Source: UBA8079 sp049601915 (GTDB lineage: Bacteria; Pseudomonadota; Alphaproteobacteria; UBA6615). From it: a stretch of DNA of 64,000 nt. Below the pieces are notes generated by a model. It searched no databases. It saw only the letters and a program-made list of their open reading frames with translations, and had not been told where the DNA came from. The stretch is from the NCBI GenBank assembly GCA_049601915.1, contig JBMYRB010000002.1, positions 62,001 through 126,000 of the forward strand, written 5' to 3'. Position 1 is the stretch's first letter; every line of letters begins with the position of its first letter. Of this stretch, positions 1 through 9,292 are shown one piece after another. A program made the position numbers and the translations under genes.

Positions 1-271
1 CGCGCCCGCCAAGTCCATCGAGATGGCGATCTGGGTGGCCGTCGGCGGCCGCGGGACGTTGTCCGGCGCGATTCTGGGCGCATTCGTGGTTAACGGCGCG
101 CGCACCTATTTCACTGCCGCAGCGCCTGAAATCTGGCTCTTCTTCCTTGGTGCGTTGTTCATCATCGTGACCCTGGCCATGCCTAACGGCATCGTCGGCG
201 TATACAAATCCCTGCGGTCGGGTGAACTCACCGCCGCCATCGGTCGGAGGCTTCGACGCAACGATGGTTGA
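1..271 (+). CDS. urtC: Urea ABC transporter permease UrtC, C-terminal end (partial)
   Basis: The reading frame is open from the left edge of the window and stops at TGA 269-271, so only about the last 90 residues are seen. They contain the segment MAIWVAVGGRGTLSGAILGA, typical of the last part of branched-chain-amino-acid/urea type inner-membrane permeases, followed by one hydrophobic span and a short basic tail. UrtC pairs with UrtB to form the channel of the high-affinity urea importer. The call rests on this tail plus the next two genes, which are urtD and urtE, and the urease genes behind them. The stop overlaps the start of urtD, so the genes are translationally coupled. urtA and urtB should lie just to the left, outside the window. 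Confidence 0.85.
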   Translation, partial: APAKSIEMAIWVAVGGRGTLSGAILGAFVVNGARTYFTAAAPEIWLFFLGALFIIVTLAMPNGIVGVYKSLRSGELTAAIGRRLRRNDG

Positions 272-1043
272 TGTGATGACCCAGCCGGAATCAACGACCG
301 TCACGGAACCCTCGATCCTTTACCTCGAGGGCGTGTCGGTCAGCTTTGATGGCTTCAAGGCGCTCAACAGCCTGAACCTGATCATTCGGCGCGGCGAGAT
401 GCGCGCGATCATCGGGCCCAACGGTGCGGGCAAAACCACGATGATGGACGTGGTCACCGGCAAGACACGCCCGGACACCGGCCGGGTGCTGTTCGCCGAT
501 GATGTGAACCTGACCCATCTGGATGAGACCGACATTGCCAATCTCGGCATCGGTCGGAAGTTCCAGAAGCCAACGGTCTTCGAGAGCCTCACGGTCTTCG
601 AGAACATCTACCTCGCCCAGAAAACCAAGCGGACAATCACCGAGACCCTGTTTGCGCGTATTCGCGGCGAACAGCTCACCCGCATCGAGGCCACGCTGGA
701 AACCATCCGGTTAACCGCGCGGCGCGCGGATCTGGCGGGTGATCTCAGTCATGGCCAGAAGCAATGGCTCGAGATCGGCATGCTGCTGGCCCAGGAACCC
801 GAACTGATGCTCCTCGATGAACCCGTGGCGGGCATGAGCGACGCGGAGACGGAGCAAACCGTGACGCTGCTGATGGAGATCGCCAGGAATCATTCGCTGG
901 TCGTCGTCGAGCACGACATGGAGTTCGTGCGTAACCTCGATTGCACGGTCACGGTACTCCATGAGGGCGGCGTTCTGGCGGAGGGGACGATGGACACGGT
1001 CCAGTCCGATCCGCGTGTTGTCGAAGTTTATCTGGGTCGCTGA
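264..1043 (+). CDS. urtD: Urea ABC transporter ATP-binding protein UrtD
   Basis: ATPase of the urea importer, working with UrtE on the cytoplasmic face of the UrtB-UrtC permease. Walker A is GPNGAGKTT, the signature region reads LSHGQKQWLEIGM, Walker B is LMLLDEPVAGM and the switch histidine is in VVVEHDMEFV. The LSHGQKQWLEI form of the signature is characteristic of LivG/UrtD proteins. I place the start at ATG 264, which overlaps the urtC stop and has GGAGG at 246-250; an ATG at 276 is the alternative, and an upstream ATG at 222 lies inside urtC and gives an unconvincing N-terminus. The product is about 259 residues, the usual size. It is followed by urtE after 2 bases, so the two ATPases are one transcript. 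Confidence 0.93.
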   Translation: MVDVMTQPESTTVTEPSILYLEGVSVSFDGFKALNSLNLIIRRGEMRAIIGPNGAGKTTMMDVVTGKTRPDTGRVLFADDVNLTHLDETDIANLGIGRKFQKPTVFESLTVFENIYLAQKTKRTITETLFARIRGEQLTRIEATLETIRLTARRADLAGDLSHGQKQWLEIGMLLAQEPELMLLDEPVAGMSDAETEQTVTLLMEIARNHSLVVVEHDMEFVRNLDCTVTVLHEGGVLAEGTMDTVQSDPRVVEVYLGR

Positions 1044-1045
1044 TC

Positions 1046-1741
1046 ATGCTCGAAGCCACAGATATCAATCTCTACTACGGCGCCAGTCATATTCTGCGCG
1101 GCGCTCATGTTTCGGCCGAACGGGGCAAGATCACTTGTCTGCTGGGGCGTAACGGCGTCGGCAAGACGTCGATACTGCGCGGTCTGACAGGGCATGCGCC
1201 GATCCGCAGCGGCTCGGTGATCTGGGACGGCGAGGATATCGGCCGCCTGCCGCCTTTCGCGCGCGCGCGTCGCGGCATTGCCTATGTGCCCCAAGGGCGT
1301 GACGTGTTTCCCCGGCTCAGCGTTGAAGAGAATCTGATGACCGGGTTCGCCTGCCTGCCGCGTAGCGAAGCGCAGATTCCCGATCAGGTGTTCGAGCTGT
1401 TTCCGATCTTGTCGGACATGCTGCAGCGCCGCGGCGGGGATCTTTCGGGCGGCCAGCAACAGCAGCTGGCAATTGGCCGGGCACTCGTGACCCGGCCTAA
1501 GTTGCTGGTGCTTGACGAGCCCACCGAGGGTATCCAGCCGTCCATCATCAAGGATATCGAGGCGGTCATCCGGCTGCTGGCGGACAGTGGGGACATGGCG
1601 ATCCTGCTGGTCGAGCAATATTACGAATTTGCCCGCGATCTGGCCGATGATGTGGTGGTGATGGATCGGGGGGAGACCGTCCTGTCTGGTCCGATTGGCG
1701 ATTTGCCCGAATCCGAGATTCGTCGGCACCTTACGGTCTAG
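1046..1741 (+). CDS. urtE: Urea ABC transporter ATP-binding protein UrtE
   Basis: Second ATPase of the urea importer, 231 residues, the normal LivF/UrtE size. The sequence opens with MLEATDINLYYGASHILRG, Walker A is LGRNGVGKTS, the ABC signature is DLSGGQQQQLAIGRAL and Walker B is LLVLDEPTEGI, followed by the switch region ILLVEQYYEFA. The phrase LDEPTEGIQPSII is seen in both LivF and UrtE; assignment to urea comes from its place between urtD and the urease operon. It starts 2 bases after urtD stops. Only 20 bases separate its stop from ureD, so uptake and hydrolysis of urea are probably co-transcribed. Confidence 0.92.
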   Translation: MLEATDINLYYGASHILRGAHVSAERGKITCLLGRNGVGKTSILRGLTGHAPIRSGSVIWDGEDIGRLPPFARARRGIAYVPQGRDVFPRLSVEENLMTGFACLPRSEAQIPDQVFELFPILSDMLQRRGGDLSGGQQQQLAIGRALVTRPKLLVLDEPTEGIQPSIIKDIEAVIRLLADSGDMAILLVEQYYEFARDLADDVVVMDRGETVLSGPIGDLPESEIRRHLTV

Positions 1742-1761
1742 TTCAGGCAGGCTGGGTATCG

Positions 1762-2586
1762 ATGGCATCGGGACGGGCAGAGATCGAGTTCGTTACGGCT
1801 GACGGCCGAACCCGCCTGGCGCATCTGTATCAGAGCGACCCGCTGCGCATTCTGTTCCCGAATGTTGGGCCCGGTGAGCCTGAGACCGGCACACTTGTGA
1901 CCACCTCTGGCGGTCTCGTGGGCGGCGATGACCTGATGATTTCGGTCCGCTGTGACGAAGGCGCCGTGGCCCGGATCGTCGGCCAGGCGGCGGAGAAAAT
2001 CTATCGTACGGCCGGTGCCGATGTGAGGATCGACATGGCGCTTGCCGCCGCGCCTGGCGGATGGCTTGAATGGCTGCCTCAGGAAACCATCGTCTTCGAC
2101 GCCGCACGCCTGCGTCGTCGCACTCGGCTTGATGTCGCCCCCGGTGCGCGGCTACTGGCCGGCGAGATCATCGTCCTAGGGCGCACCGCCATGGGTGAGA
2201 GCGTCACGGGCGGACTTGTGCACGAGGCGTGGGAGGTGCGCCGCGATGGCCGTCTTGTCTGGGCGGATTCGGTACATCTCGACGACGATCTGCCTGCGAC
2301 GCTGACGGCAAACGCCGGGCTGAACGGCTCGCATTCGTTTGCCAGCATCGTCTATGTCGGCGATGACGCCGCCGATGTCATTGGGCCCGCACGCGCGCTT
2401 CTGCCCGACACGCTGGAGGCCGATGGTCTGTGTGTCGGCGCCACCTGCGTGGGCGATGTGCTCGTTATTCGCTGGCTGGACCGCGATGCCCGACGCTTGC
2501 GCGATGCCTACGGCCGGTTCTGGTCTGATTTTCGGCACGAGATGGCGGCCTTGCCCGCCGAGATGCCACGCCTGTGGGCGATCTGA
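1762..2586 (+). CDS. ureD: Urease accessory protein UreD
   Basis: UreD (UreH in some species) is the scaffold that binds apo-urease first and recruits UreF and UreG for nickel delivery. The 274-residue protein has the family landmarks GGLVGGDDL near residue 50, the QAAEKIYRT block, WLPQETIVFD and an arginine-rich strand near residue 115. Together these make the assignment firm although UreD has no catalytic motif. The start is ATG 1762; the upstream ribosome binding site is weak, which fits coupling to urtE. It stands first of the urease genes, the usual arrangement in alphaproteobacteria (ureDABCEFG), 13 bases before ureA. Confidence 0.93.
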   Translation: MASGRAEIEFVTADGRTRLAHLYQSDPLRILFPNVGPGEPETGTLVTTSGGLVGGDDLMISVRCDEGAVARIVGQAAEKIYRTAGADVRIDMALAAAPGGWLEWLPQETIVFDAARLRRRTRLDVAPGARLLAGEIIVLGRTAMGESVTGGLVHEAWEVRRDGRLVWADSVHLDDDLPATLTANAGLNGSHSFASIVYVGDDAADVIGPARALLPDTLEADGLCVGATCVGDVLVIRWLDRDARRLRDAYGRFWSDFRHEMAALPAEMPRLWAI

Positions 2587-2599
2587 GAGGAATTCGAGA

Positions 2600-2902
2600 A
2601 TGCATCTGACACCCCGAGAGAAGGATAAACTCCTCGTCGCGCTGGCCGCCGATGTGGCACGCAGGCGCATGGCACGCGGCGTGAAGCTCAATTATCCCGA
2701 GGCGATTGCGCTGATCTCCGACTTCGTGGTCGAGGGCGCACGCGACGGGCGGTCGGTTGCCGATCTGATGAGCGCGGGCGGCGAGATCCTGAGCCGGGCC
2801 GATGTAATGGATGGCATCGCCGAGATGATCCATGACGTCCAGGTCGAGGCGACCTTCCCCGACGGGACCAAGCTGGTCACCGTCCACAACCCGATCCGGT
2901 GA
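2600..2902 (+). CDS. ureA: Urease subunit gamma
   Basis: Smallest structural subunit of urease, 100 residues, exactly the family length. It begins MHLTPREKDKLLVALAADVA and contains RGVKLNYPEAIALI and the conserved FPDGTKLVTVHNPI end. It packs against UreB and UreC in the cytoplasmic (UreABC)3 enzyme and carries no active-site residues. The ATG at 2600 is preceded by AGAGGAATTCGAGA, a good ribosome binding site; longer upstream starts would run into ureD. ureB follows after 7 bases. In this organism the gamma and beta chains are separate genes, not fused as in Helicobacter. Confidence 0.97.
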   Translation: MHLTPREKDKLLVALAADVARRRMARGVKLNYPEAIALISDFVVEGARDGRSVADLMSAGGEILSRADVMDGIAEMIHDVQVEATFPDGTKLVTVHNPIR

Positions 2903-2909
2903 GGCGACG

Positions 2910-3221
2910 ATGATCCCAGGTGAACTTTTCCCCGCCGATGGCGAGATCGTCCTGAACGAGGGGCGCGAAACTTTGGCCGTGACCGTCGCCAACACCGGCG
3001 ACCGGCCGATCCAGGTTGGCTCGCATTTCCATTTCCACGAGACAAATGCGGCACTCGATTTCGACCGGGATGCCGCGCGCGGCTTCCGGCTCGATATTCC
3101 CGCCGGCACCGCCGTGCGCTTCGAGCCGGGACAGACCCGCGAGGTGGCGCTGGTGCGCTATGCCGGTTCCGGGCGGGTGTTCGGCTTCAACGGCCGCGTC
3201 AACGGCGCGCTGGAGGGCTGA
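2910..3221 (+). CDS. ureB: Urease subunit beta
   Basis: Structural beta chain of urease, 103 residues. It starts MIPGELFPADGEIVLNEGRE, a near-consensus UreB opening, and carries the QVGSHFHFHETNAAL block and the RGFRLDIPAGTAVRFEPG strand that form the characteristic beta-rich fold. The start at ATG 2910 has GAGGCG just upstream; an in-frame upstream ATG at 2832 lies inside ureA and is unlikely. It sits 3 bases before ureC, so all three structural subunits should be made in equal amounts from one message. Confidence 0.96.
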   Translation: MIPGELFPADGEIVLNEGRETLAVTVANTGDRPIQVGSHFHFHETNAALDFDRDAARGFRLDIPAGTAVRFEPGQTREVALVRYAGSGRVFGFNGRVNGALEG

Positions 3222-3224
3222 GAC

Positions 3225-4934
3225 ATGGCATATTCGATCAACCATGCAGACTATACGTCGATGTTCGGCCCCACGGTGGGTGACCGGGTGCGGCTCGCCG
3301 ACACCGAACTGATCATCGAGGTCGAGCGTGACCACACGGTCTACGGCGAAGAGGTCAAATTTGGTGGCGGCAAGGTCATCCGTGACGGCATGGGGCAGTC
3401 CCAGGCGAGCCGCGCGGATGGCGCGGTCGACACGGTCATTACCAACGCGCTAATCGTCGATCATTGGGGAATTGTCAAGGCCGATATCGGCATTCGCGAT
3501 GGCCGCATCACCAGTGTCGGTAAGGCCGGCAACCCAGACGTGCAGCCCGGTGTCGAGATCGTTATCGGGCCCGGCACCGAAGTGATCGCGGGCGAGGGGC
3601 GGATCGTCACGGCCGGTGCCATCGACGCGCACATCCACTGGATCAGCCCGCAACAGATAGAAGAGGCGATGTATTCTGGTGTGACGACCATGCTGGGGGG
3701 TGGTACCGGCCCGGCCGAGGGTACCAACGCGACCACCTGCACGCCGGGGCCGTGGCACCTGGCGCGCATGCTCCAGGCCGCCGAGGGTTTTCCGGTCAAT
3801 CTCGGCTTCTTCGGCAAGGGCAACGCGACCCTGCCGGCGGCGCTGACGGAACAGGTCGACGGCGGCGCATGCGGGCTCAAACTGCACGAGGACTGGGGGA
3901 CGACCCCCGCGGCGATCGACGCCTGCCTGTCCGTGGCCGAGGAAATGGATGTGCAGGTCGCGATCCACACCGACACGCTTAACGAATCCGGGTTCGTTGA
4001 AGATACCATCGCGGCCTTCAAGGGGCGCACGATCCATGCGTTCCACACCGAAGGTGCCGGCGGCGGCCACGCGCCGGACATCATACGCATGTGCGGTGAG
4101 ACGAACGTATTGCCGTCGTCAACCAACCCGACCCGGCCCTACACGATCAACACGGTCGACGAGCATCTCGACATGCTGATGGTCTGCCATCACCTCGACC
4201 AAAGAATCCCCGAGGACGTGGCCTTCGCCGAAAGCCGTATCCGGCGAGAGACCATCGCCGCGGAAGACATCCTCCACGACCTGGGTGCGTTCTCGATGAT
4301 CGCGTCGGACAGCCAGGCGATGGGTCGGGTCGGGGAGGTCATCATTCGGACCTGGCAGACGGCGGACAAGATGAAGCGTCAGCGCGGGGCGTTGCCCGGC
4401 GAGAGTGGTGATAACGACAATCTGCGGGTGCGCCGTTACATCGCGAAGTACACGATCAACCCGGCTTTATGTCACGGCATCGCCGATCATGTGGGTTCGG
4501 TCGAGGCCGGGAAGCTCGCCGACCTGGTGTTGTGGAAGCCCATGTTCTTCGGCGTGAAACCGGACCTGATCGTCAAGGCGGGCACGATTGCGGGGGCGGC
4601 GATGGGCGACCCGAACGCCTCGATCCCGACGCCCCAGCCGGTGCATTACCGACCCATGTTCGGCAGTTTCGGTGCGTCCCAGACCGCTAGTGCGGTGACG
4701 TTCGTGTCGAAGGCCGCCGCGGGTACGGACACGGCCGCGCAGCTCGGTCTGTCGCGAGAATTGTTGCCGATCTCCGGTACGCGCTCGGTCACGAAGAAGG
4801 ATATGATCCTGAACGACGCGACCCCCGATATGGAGGTCGATCCCGAGACCTATGAGGTGCGCGCGGATGGTGAATTGCTGACCTGCGAGCCGGCGGAGGA
4901 GTTGGCAATGGCCCAGCGCTACTTCCTGTTTTGA
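3225..4934 (+). CDS. ureC: Urease subunit alpha (catalytic)
   Basis: Catalytic nickel subunit that hydrolyses urea to ammonia and carbamate. The 569-residue protein is full length. By direct count the nickel ligands are all present: His136 and His138 (DAHIHW), the carbamylated Lys219 (GLKLHEDW), His248 (AIHTDTLNE), His274 (HAFHTEGAGGGH) and Asp362 (IASDSQAMGRVGE). The mobile flap has Cys321-His322 in MVCHHLDQ, with the general-acid histidine. All catalytic residues being intact, the enzyme is expected to be active once loaded with nickel by UreDEFG. The start ATG 3225 follows GGAGGG at 3212-3217. The stop TGA overlaps the ureE start by the arrangement TTGA. Confidence 0.98.
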   Translation: MAYSINHADYTSMFGPTVGDRVRLADTELIIEVERDHTVYGEEVKFGGGKVIRDGMGQSQASRADGAVDTVITNALIVDHWGIVKADIGIRDGRITSVGKAGNPDVQPGVEIVIGPGTEVIAGEGRIVTAGAIDAHIHWISPQQIEEAMYSGVTTMLGGGTGPAEGTNATTCTPGPWHLARMLQAAEGFPVNLGFFGKGNATLPAALTEQVDGGACGLKLHEDWGTTPAAIDACLSVAEEMDVQVAIHTDTLNESGFVEDTIAAFKGRTIHAFHTEGAGGGHAPDIIRMCGETNVLPSSTNPTRPYTINTVDEHLDMLMVCHHLDQRIPEDVAFAESRIRRETIAAEDILHDLGAFSMIASDSQAMGRVGEVIIRTWQTADKMKRQRGALPGESGDNDNLRVRRYIAKYTINPALCHGIADHVGSVEAGKLADLVLWKPMFFGVKPDLIVKAGTIAGAAMGDPNASIPTPQPVHYRPMFGSFGASQTASAVTFVSKAAAGTDTAAQLGLSRELLPISGTRSVTKKDMILNDATPDMEVDPETYEVRADGELLTCEPAEELAMAQRYFLF

Positions 4935-5410
4935 GCCTGCGTCGCGCAACCGAGGTTCTGCCAGCTGGCACCTGGCCGACGTCCGAAAGCGTTGGCCGGG
5001 TCACGCTGGGCTTCGATGATCGCCATCGCCGCCGGGTGCGGCTCGTTGACGATGCCGGCGAGGCGTTCCTGCTCGATCTCGACGACGCGACCCGCATAGC
5101 CGATGGCGACGGACTGAGGCTGGATGCGGGCGGGATCGTGCGCGTCTGTGCAGCGGATGAAGATGTGCTCGATATAAGCTGTAATGACGCGCGAGATACG
5201 GTGCGCATGGCTTGGCATATCGGCAACCGCCATCTGCCCACCCAGGTGCTGGACGACGGTACACTGCGTATCCGGGCCGACCATGTAATCGCTGAAATGC
5301 TGACCCGCCTGGGCGCCGCCGTTGAAACGAAGACGGCATCCTTCAATCCTGAGCCGGGCGCATATGATGAAAGCGCGGCGCATGGTCACGGACATGATCA
5401 TGACCACTGA
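4931..5410 (+). CDS. ureE: Urease accessory protein UreE (nickel metallochaperone)
   Basis: UreE stores and hands nickel to UreG during urease maturation. The start is TTG 4931, which overlaps the ureC stop as TTGA; no ATG exists near the expected N-terminus, so reinitiation after ureC is likely. The 159-residue product has the UreE N-terminal beta domain (GRVTLGFDDRHRRRVRL, then FLLDLDDATRIADGDGL) and the C-terminal ferredoxin-like domain with AWHIGNRHLPTQ and DHVIAEMLTRLGA. It ends in a short histidine-rich tail, HGHGHDHDH, typical of UreE and expected to bind extra nickel. The tail overlaps the beginning of ureF by about 11 bases. Confidence 0.94.
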   Translation: MSLRRATEVLPAGTWPTSESVGRVTLGFDDRHRRRVRLVDDAGEAFLLDLDDATRIADGDGLRLDAGGIVRVCAADEDVLDISCNDARDTVRMAWHIGNRHLPTQVLDDGTLRIRADHVIAEMLTRLGAAVETKTASFNPEPGAYDESAAHGHGHDHDH

Positions 5411-6103
5411 ACTGTCACTCTCCGGCGCACGTCTGCAAAGGCTCATGACCTGGCTTTCGCCGGCGTTTCCCGTTGGGGCTTTCAGCTACTCGCACGGCCT
5501 GGAAGCTGCCGTCGAGGTCGCGCTGGTGACGGACCGGGAGAAGCTGCTGTCGTGGATCGAGACCATCATCCGGGTTGGCGCCGGCAGGGTCGACGCGGCG
5601 TTGTTTCGGGCGGCATACGAAGCGGCTATCGACGAAGATACGGACGCGCTGGTCTGGGTGCTCGAACGGGGCGATGTGATGCGACCCACCCGCGAGCTGG
5701 GGTTGGAAATATCGAGTCAGGGTGCTGCTTTCGCGAGTGCTGCCGCGCGGCACTGGTCGAGCCCGAAACTAGAGATGGTGAATGTTCTGGCCGGCCGCGA
5801 GATGCGCGAGGTCGCTTATCCTGTTGCGGTCGGCGTTGCGGCAGCGGATCAGGATATTCCGCTGTTACTGGCGCTTGAGGCCTATCTGCATGCCTTTGCG
5901 GCAAACATCGTTTCTGCGGGCGTGCGGGCCGTACCTCTCGGTCAAAGCGATGGATTACACGTTCTCGCGATGCTCGAGCCGATCGTCGCGGAGTCTGCAG
6001 CTTCGGCGCTGACGCGCTCGATAGACGACCTGGGGTCTGCGACCGTTATGGTCGACTGGGCCTCCTCCGTTCACGAAACCCAATATTCGAGGTTATTCCG
6101 ATC

Positions 6104-6107
<4 letters not shown>
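5400..6107 (+). CDS. ureF: Urease accessory protein UreF
   Basis: UreF joins UreD and gates the UreG GTPase in the urease activation complex. The family signature WLSPAFPVGAFSYSHGLE is present within the first 30 residues, followed by an all-helical body with GRVDAALFRAAYEA and the C-terminal VMVDWASSVHETQYSRLFRS, a canonical UreF ending. I take ATG 5400 as start because the product then begins MTTELSLSGARLQRLMTWL; ATG 5394 is nearly as good and a further upstream ATG at 5322 lies deep in ureE. The product is about 235 residues. Its stop overlaps the ureG start by 4 bases (ATGA). Confidence 0.92.
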
Positions 6108-6751
<644 letters not shown>

Positions 6752-6772
6752 GAAACCCACAGGATGATCAAC

Positions 6773-6964
6773 ATGTACAAGTTACTCACCGCGGCGGTTG
6801 CGTCTGCCGCCAGCCTCATCGCCGCACCGGCTTTCGGACATGTGACGGGTGTCGCACATGAGGGCAGCGCGGGGCATCCCGTTTTCGGGATCGACCATCT
6901 CCTGATATTGCTGGCCGTCGGCGTCGTGGCGGGTGTCGTCGTCGTCCGGAACCGCCGCCGCTAG
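6773..6964 (+). CDS. Small single-span membrane protein resembling a shortened HupE/UreJ
   Basis: A 63-residue protein (66 if ATG 6764 is used; AGGA at 6761-6764 favours 6773). It has a signal-peptide-like start, MYKLLTAAVASAASLIAAPA, ending near AFGHVTG, then HEGSAGHPVFGIDHLLILLA, one hydrophobic span and a basic end (VVVRNRRR). The stretch with H-x-x-x-G-x-D-H-L-L is what one expects at the N-terminus of HupE/UreJ nickel permeases after signal cleavage, but those have five or more further spans and this protein stops after the first. It is directly behind ureG on the same strand, where ureJ often lies. It could be a reduced nickel-related helper or a UreJ remnant with a clean stop. No function is assigned. 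Confidence 0.6.
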   Translation: MYKLLTAAVASAASLIAAPAFGHVTGVAHEGSAGHPVFGIDHLLILLAVGVVAGVVVVRNRRR

Positions 6965-9292
6965 CTAGCCGCGGGCTTCCGCGATGGCCCGCCAGACCCT
7001 GTCGGGCGTGGCGGGCATATCGAGATGTTTGACGCCGACCTCGGTGAGCGCGTTCATGATGGCGTTCATCATGGCCGGTAGTGCGCCGACCGTGCCGGCC
7101 TCACCGGCACCCTTCACCCCCAGCGGATTGCGCGCCGTGGGAACGCCGTTGCCGACGATCTCGATGTTCGAGAAGTTGTCGGCCCGCGGCATCGCATAGT
7201 CCATGAAGGAACCGCTCAGCAGCTGGCCGCTGTCCGCGTCGTAGGCGACCTGCTCCATAAGCACCTGACCGAGCCCCTGTGCGATCCCGCCATGGATCTG
7301 ACCCTTCACGATGGTCGGGTTGACCATCACCCCCACATCGTCGACCACCCAATAGCCGACCAGATCCACCACGCCCGTGTCGGGATCGATCTCGACCTCG
7401 CAGACATGGCTGCCGTTCGGATAGGTGTCGTCCTCGGGTGAGAATGTCGCGGTTTCGTATAGACCCGGTTCCATGCCGGCCGGCAGCTTCGCCGGCAGGA
7501 ACGAGGCCTTGGTCACGTCTTTTAACGTCATCGTCTTGTCTGTGCCTGCGACGGTGAAGACGCCGTCGGCAAACTCGATGTCCGCGCCATCGGCCTCCAG
7601 CAAATGTGCGGTGATCTGGCGCGCCTTCTCGATCACCTTCTCCGATGCGTAGTAGAGAGCCGAGCCGCCGATGACGGTCGAGCGCGAACCCATGGTGCCG
7701 ATGCCAAAGGCGACCCTGTCCGTGTCGCCGTCGATGACCCGGACGTTGCTTGGGTCCATACCCAGCCGTTCGCCGACGATCTGCTTGTACATGGTTTCAT
7801 GGCCCTGGCCCTGGCTCTTGGTGCCCATCAGGACCGTGGCGCTGCCGTCGGTGCTGAAGCGCACTTCGGCGAAGTCCGGCGAGGGCGATCCTGCCCGCTC
7901 GATCGGGTTGGAAATACCGATGCCGCGTAGCTTGCCGCGGGTGCCAGATTCTTCTCGGCGTGCGACAAAGCCCGGATAATCTGCCATCTCCAGGGCCTTA
8001 GCCTGGTTTTCGGTGAAGGCGCCGCAATCATAGGACAGGCCAAGTGCGGTTTTCACGGGCATGGCATCAGATGCGATCATGTTCCGGGCGCGAAGTTCTG
8101 CTGGGTCCACACCCAGCTCGCGCGCCGACTCGTCGAACATGCGCTCGATCACATAGGTCGCCTCGGGCCGCCCCGCGCCCCGGTAGGGTGCGGTCGGGTT
8201 GGTGTTCGAGTGCACTGTGCGCACGGTCACATGGGCAGCGGGAATGTCGTACACGCCAATCAGGGTCCCGACATTGGCGAACACCGAAAGCAGATTCCGG
8301 ATCGCCGACAGGTAGGCGCCGATGTTCGCGACCGTGTTCACCCGCAAGCCGATCACGTTGTTGTCGGCGTCGAACGCAAGCTCGGCCTCGGTGACATTGT
8401 CGCGGCCATGTTCGTCGGCCATGACGGCCTCGCTGCGTTCGCAGTTCCACTTCACCGGGCGGCCGATCTTGCGAGAAGCCCATAGCACCAACCGGTGCTC
8501 GGCATACTGCCAACCCTTCGTGCCGAAACCGCCGCCCACGTCGCGGGCAACGACGCGCATCGCCTGTTCGGGAATGCCGAAGATTTTCTCGGACAAGAGC
8601 TGGCGGACCCGATGGGGATACTGCACGTCGGCGTGGAGCGTGTAGCGATCCTCGCGTTCGTCGTAAGCGCCGATGGCGCCGCGTGGTTCCATATACTGGG
8701 CGAAGACACGGCTGATGACGAAGCGGCGCTTGACGATTCTCTCGGCATTGGCGAAGGCCGCCTCGACGGCATCGGCATCGCCGGCCTGGTATTGGCCGGA
8801 GACGTTATCGGGCGAATCGTCCCACACCAGCGCGGCATCGGCGTCGACGGTATGTTCCGTATTCGTGATCGACGGCAGGTCTTGATAATCCACCTCGATC
8901 AGTTCCGCCGCATCGCGTGCCTGGTCGAGGGTGTCGGCAACCACGAGTGCCACCGGATCGCCGACATAGCGAACACGGCCCAGCGCCAGAGGCGGCTGCG
9001 GCCGGTACTTCATGGGTTCACCGTCCGGGCGTTTCCACTTGGCGGGCATGCCGGGCACCCCCAGATTGTCGGCGGCGACATCTTCGCCGGTGAACACGCC
9101 GTGCACGCCGGGTGCGGCCTTCGCCGCGGTCGTGTCGATGGAGGTAATTTCGGCATGGGCATAGGGGGACCGGAGCACGATTGCGTAGGTCTGCTGGGGC
9201 AGGTTCACGTCATTGGTAAACAATCCGCGCCCACGTAACAGCCGCGGGTCTTCCTCGCGGCGCACACCCTGGCCAACACCGAACTTTTCCAT
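6965..9292 (-). CDS. Xanthine dehydrogenase family molybdopterin-binding large subunit (CoxL-like, form II type)
   Basis: A 775-residue molybdenum hydroxylase large subunit. It has the N-terminal aldehyde-oxidase a/b hammerhead domain (from about residue 8, VGQGVRREEDPRLLRGRGL), then the molybdopterin-binding domain with GGGFGTKGW, the active-site loop PYRGAGRPEA, GQGHETMYKQI and the C-terminal catalytic-glutamate block GVKGAGEAGTVG. True form I CO dehydrogenases carry a Cys-containing AYxCSFR loop; the YRGAGR loop here marks the form II/general hydroxylase branch, so the substrate is unknown. The start at 9292 is chosen because GGAGAGAG lies immediately upstream; a longer frame extends to 9367. 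The medium (FAD) and small (2Fe-2S) subunits that normally accompany it are not adjacent. It converges on the urease operon. Confidence 0.88.
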   Translation of the reverse strand: MEKFGVGQGVRREEDPRLLRGRGLFTNDVNLPQQTYAIVLRSPYAHAEITSIDTTAAKAAPGVHGVFTGEDVAADNLGVPGMPAKWKRPDGEPMKYRPQPPLALGRVRYVGDPVALVVADTLDQARDAAELIEVDYQDLPSITNTEHTVDADAALVWDDSPDNVSGQYQAGDADAVEAAFANAERIVKRRFVISRVFAQYMEPRGAIGAYDEREDRYTLHADVQYPHRVRQLLSEKIFGIPEQAMRVVARDVGGGFGTKGWQYAEHRLVLWASRKIGRPVKWNCERSEAVMADEHGRDNVTEAELAFDADNNVIGLRVNTVANIGAYLSAIRNLLSVFANVGTLIGVYDIPAAHVTVRTVHSNTNPTAPYRGAGRPEATYVIERMFDESARELGVDPAELRARNMIASDAMPVKTALGLSYDCGAFTENQAKALEMADYPGFVARREESGTRGKLRGIGISNPIERAGSPSPDFAEVRFSTDGSATVLMGTKSQGQGHETMYKQIVGERLGMDPSNVRVIDGDTDRVAFGIGTMGSRSTVIGGSALYYASEKVIEKARQITAHLLEADGADIEFADGVFTVAGTDKTMTLKDVTKASFLPAKLPAGMEPGLYETATFSPEDDTYPNGSHVCEVEIDPDTGVVDLVGYWVVDDVGVMVNPTIVKGQIHGGIAQGLGQVLMEQVAYDADSGQLLSGSFMDYAMPRADNFSNIEIVGNGVPTARNPLGVKGAGEAGTVGALPAMMNAIMNALTEVGVKHLDMPATPDRVWRAIAEARG

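Noticed and set aside
6965..9292. Aerobic carbon monoxide dehydrogenase (form I CoxL)
   Set aside because: The active-site loop is PYRGAGR, not the Cys-containing AYxCSFR of form I, and no coxM or coxS is adjacent.
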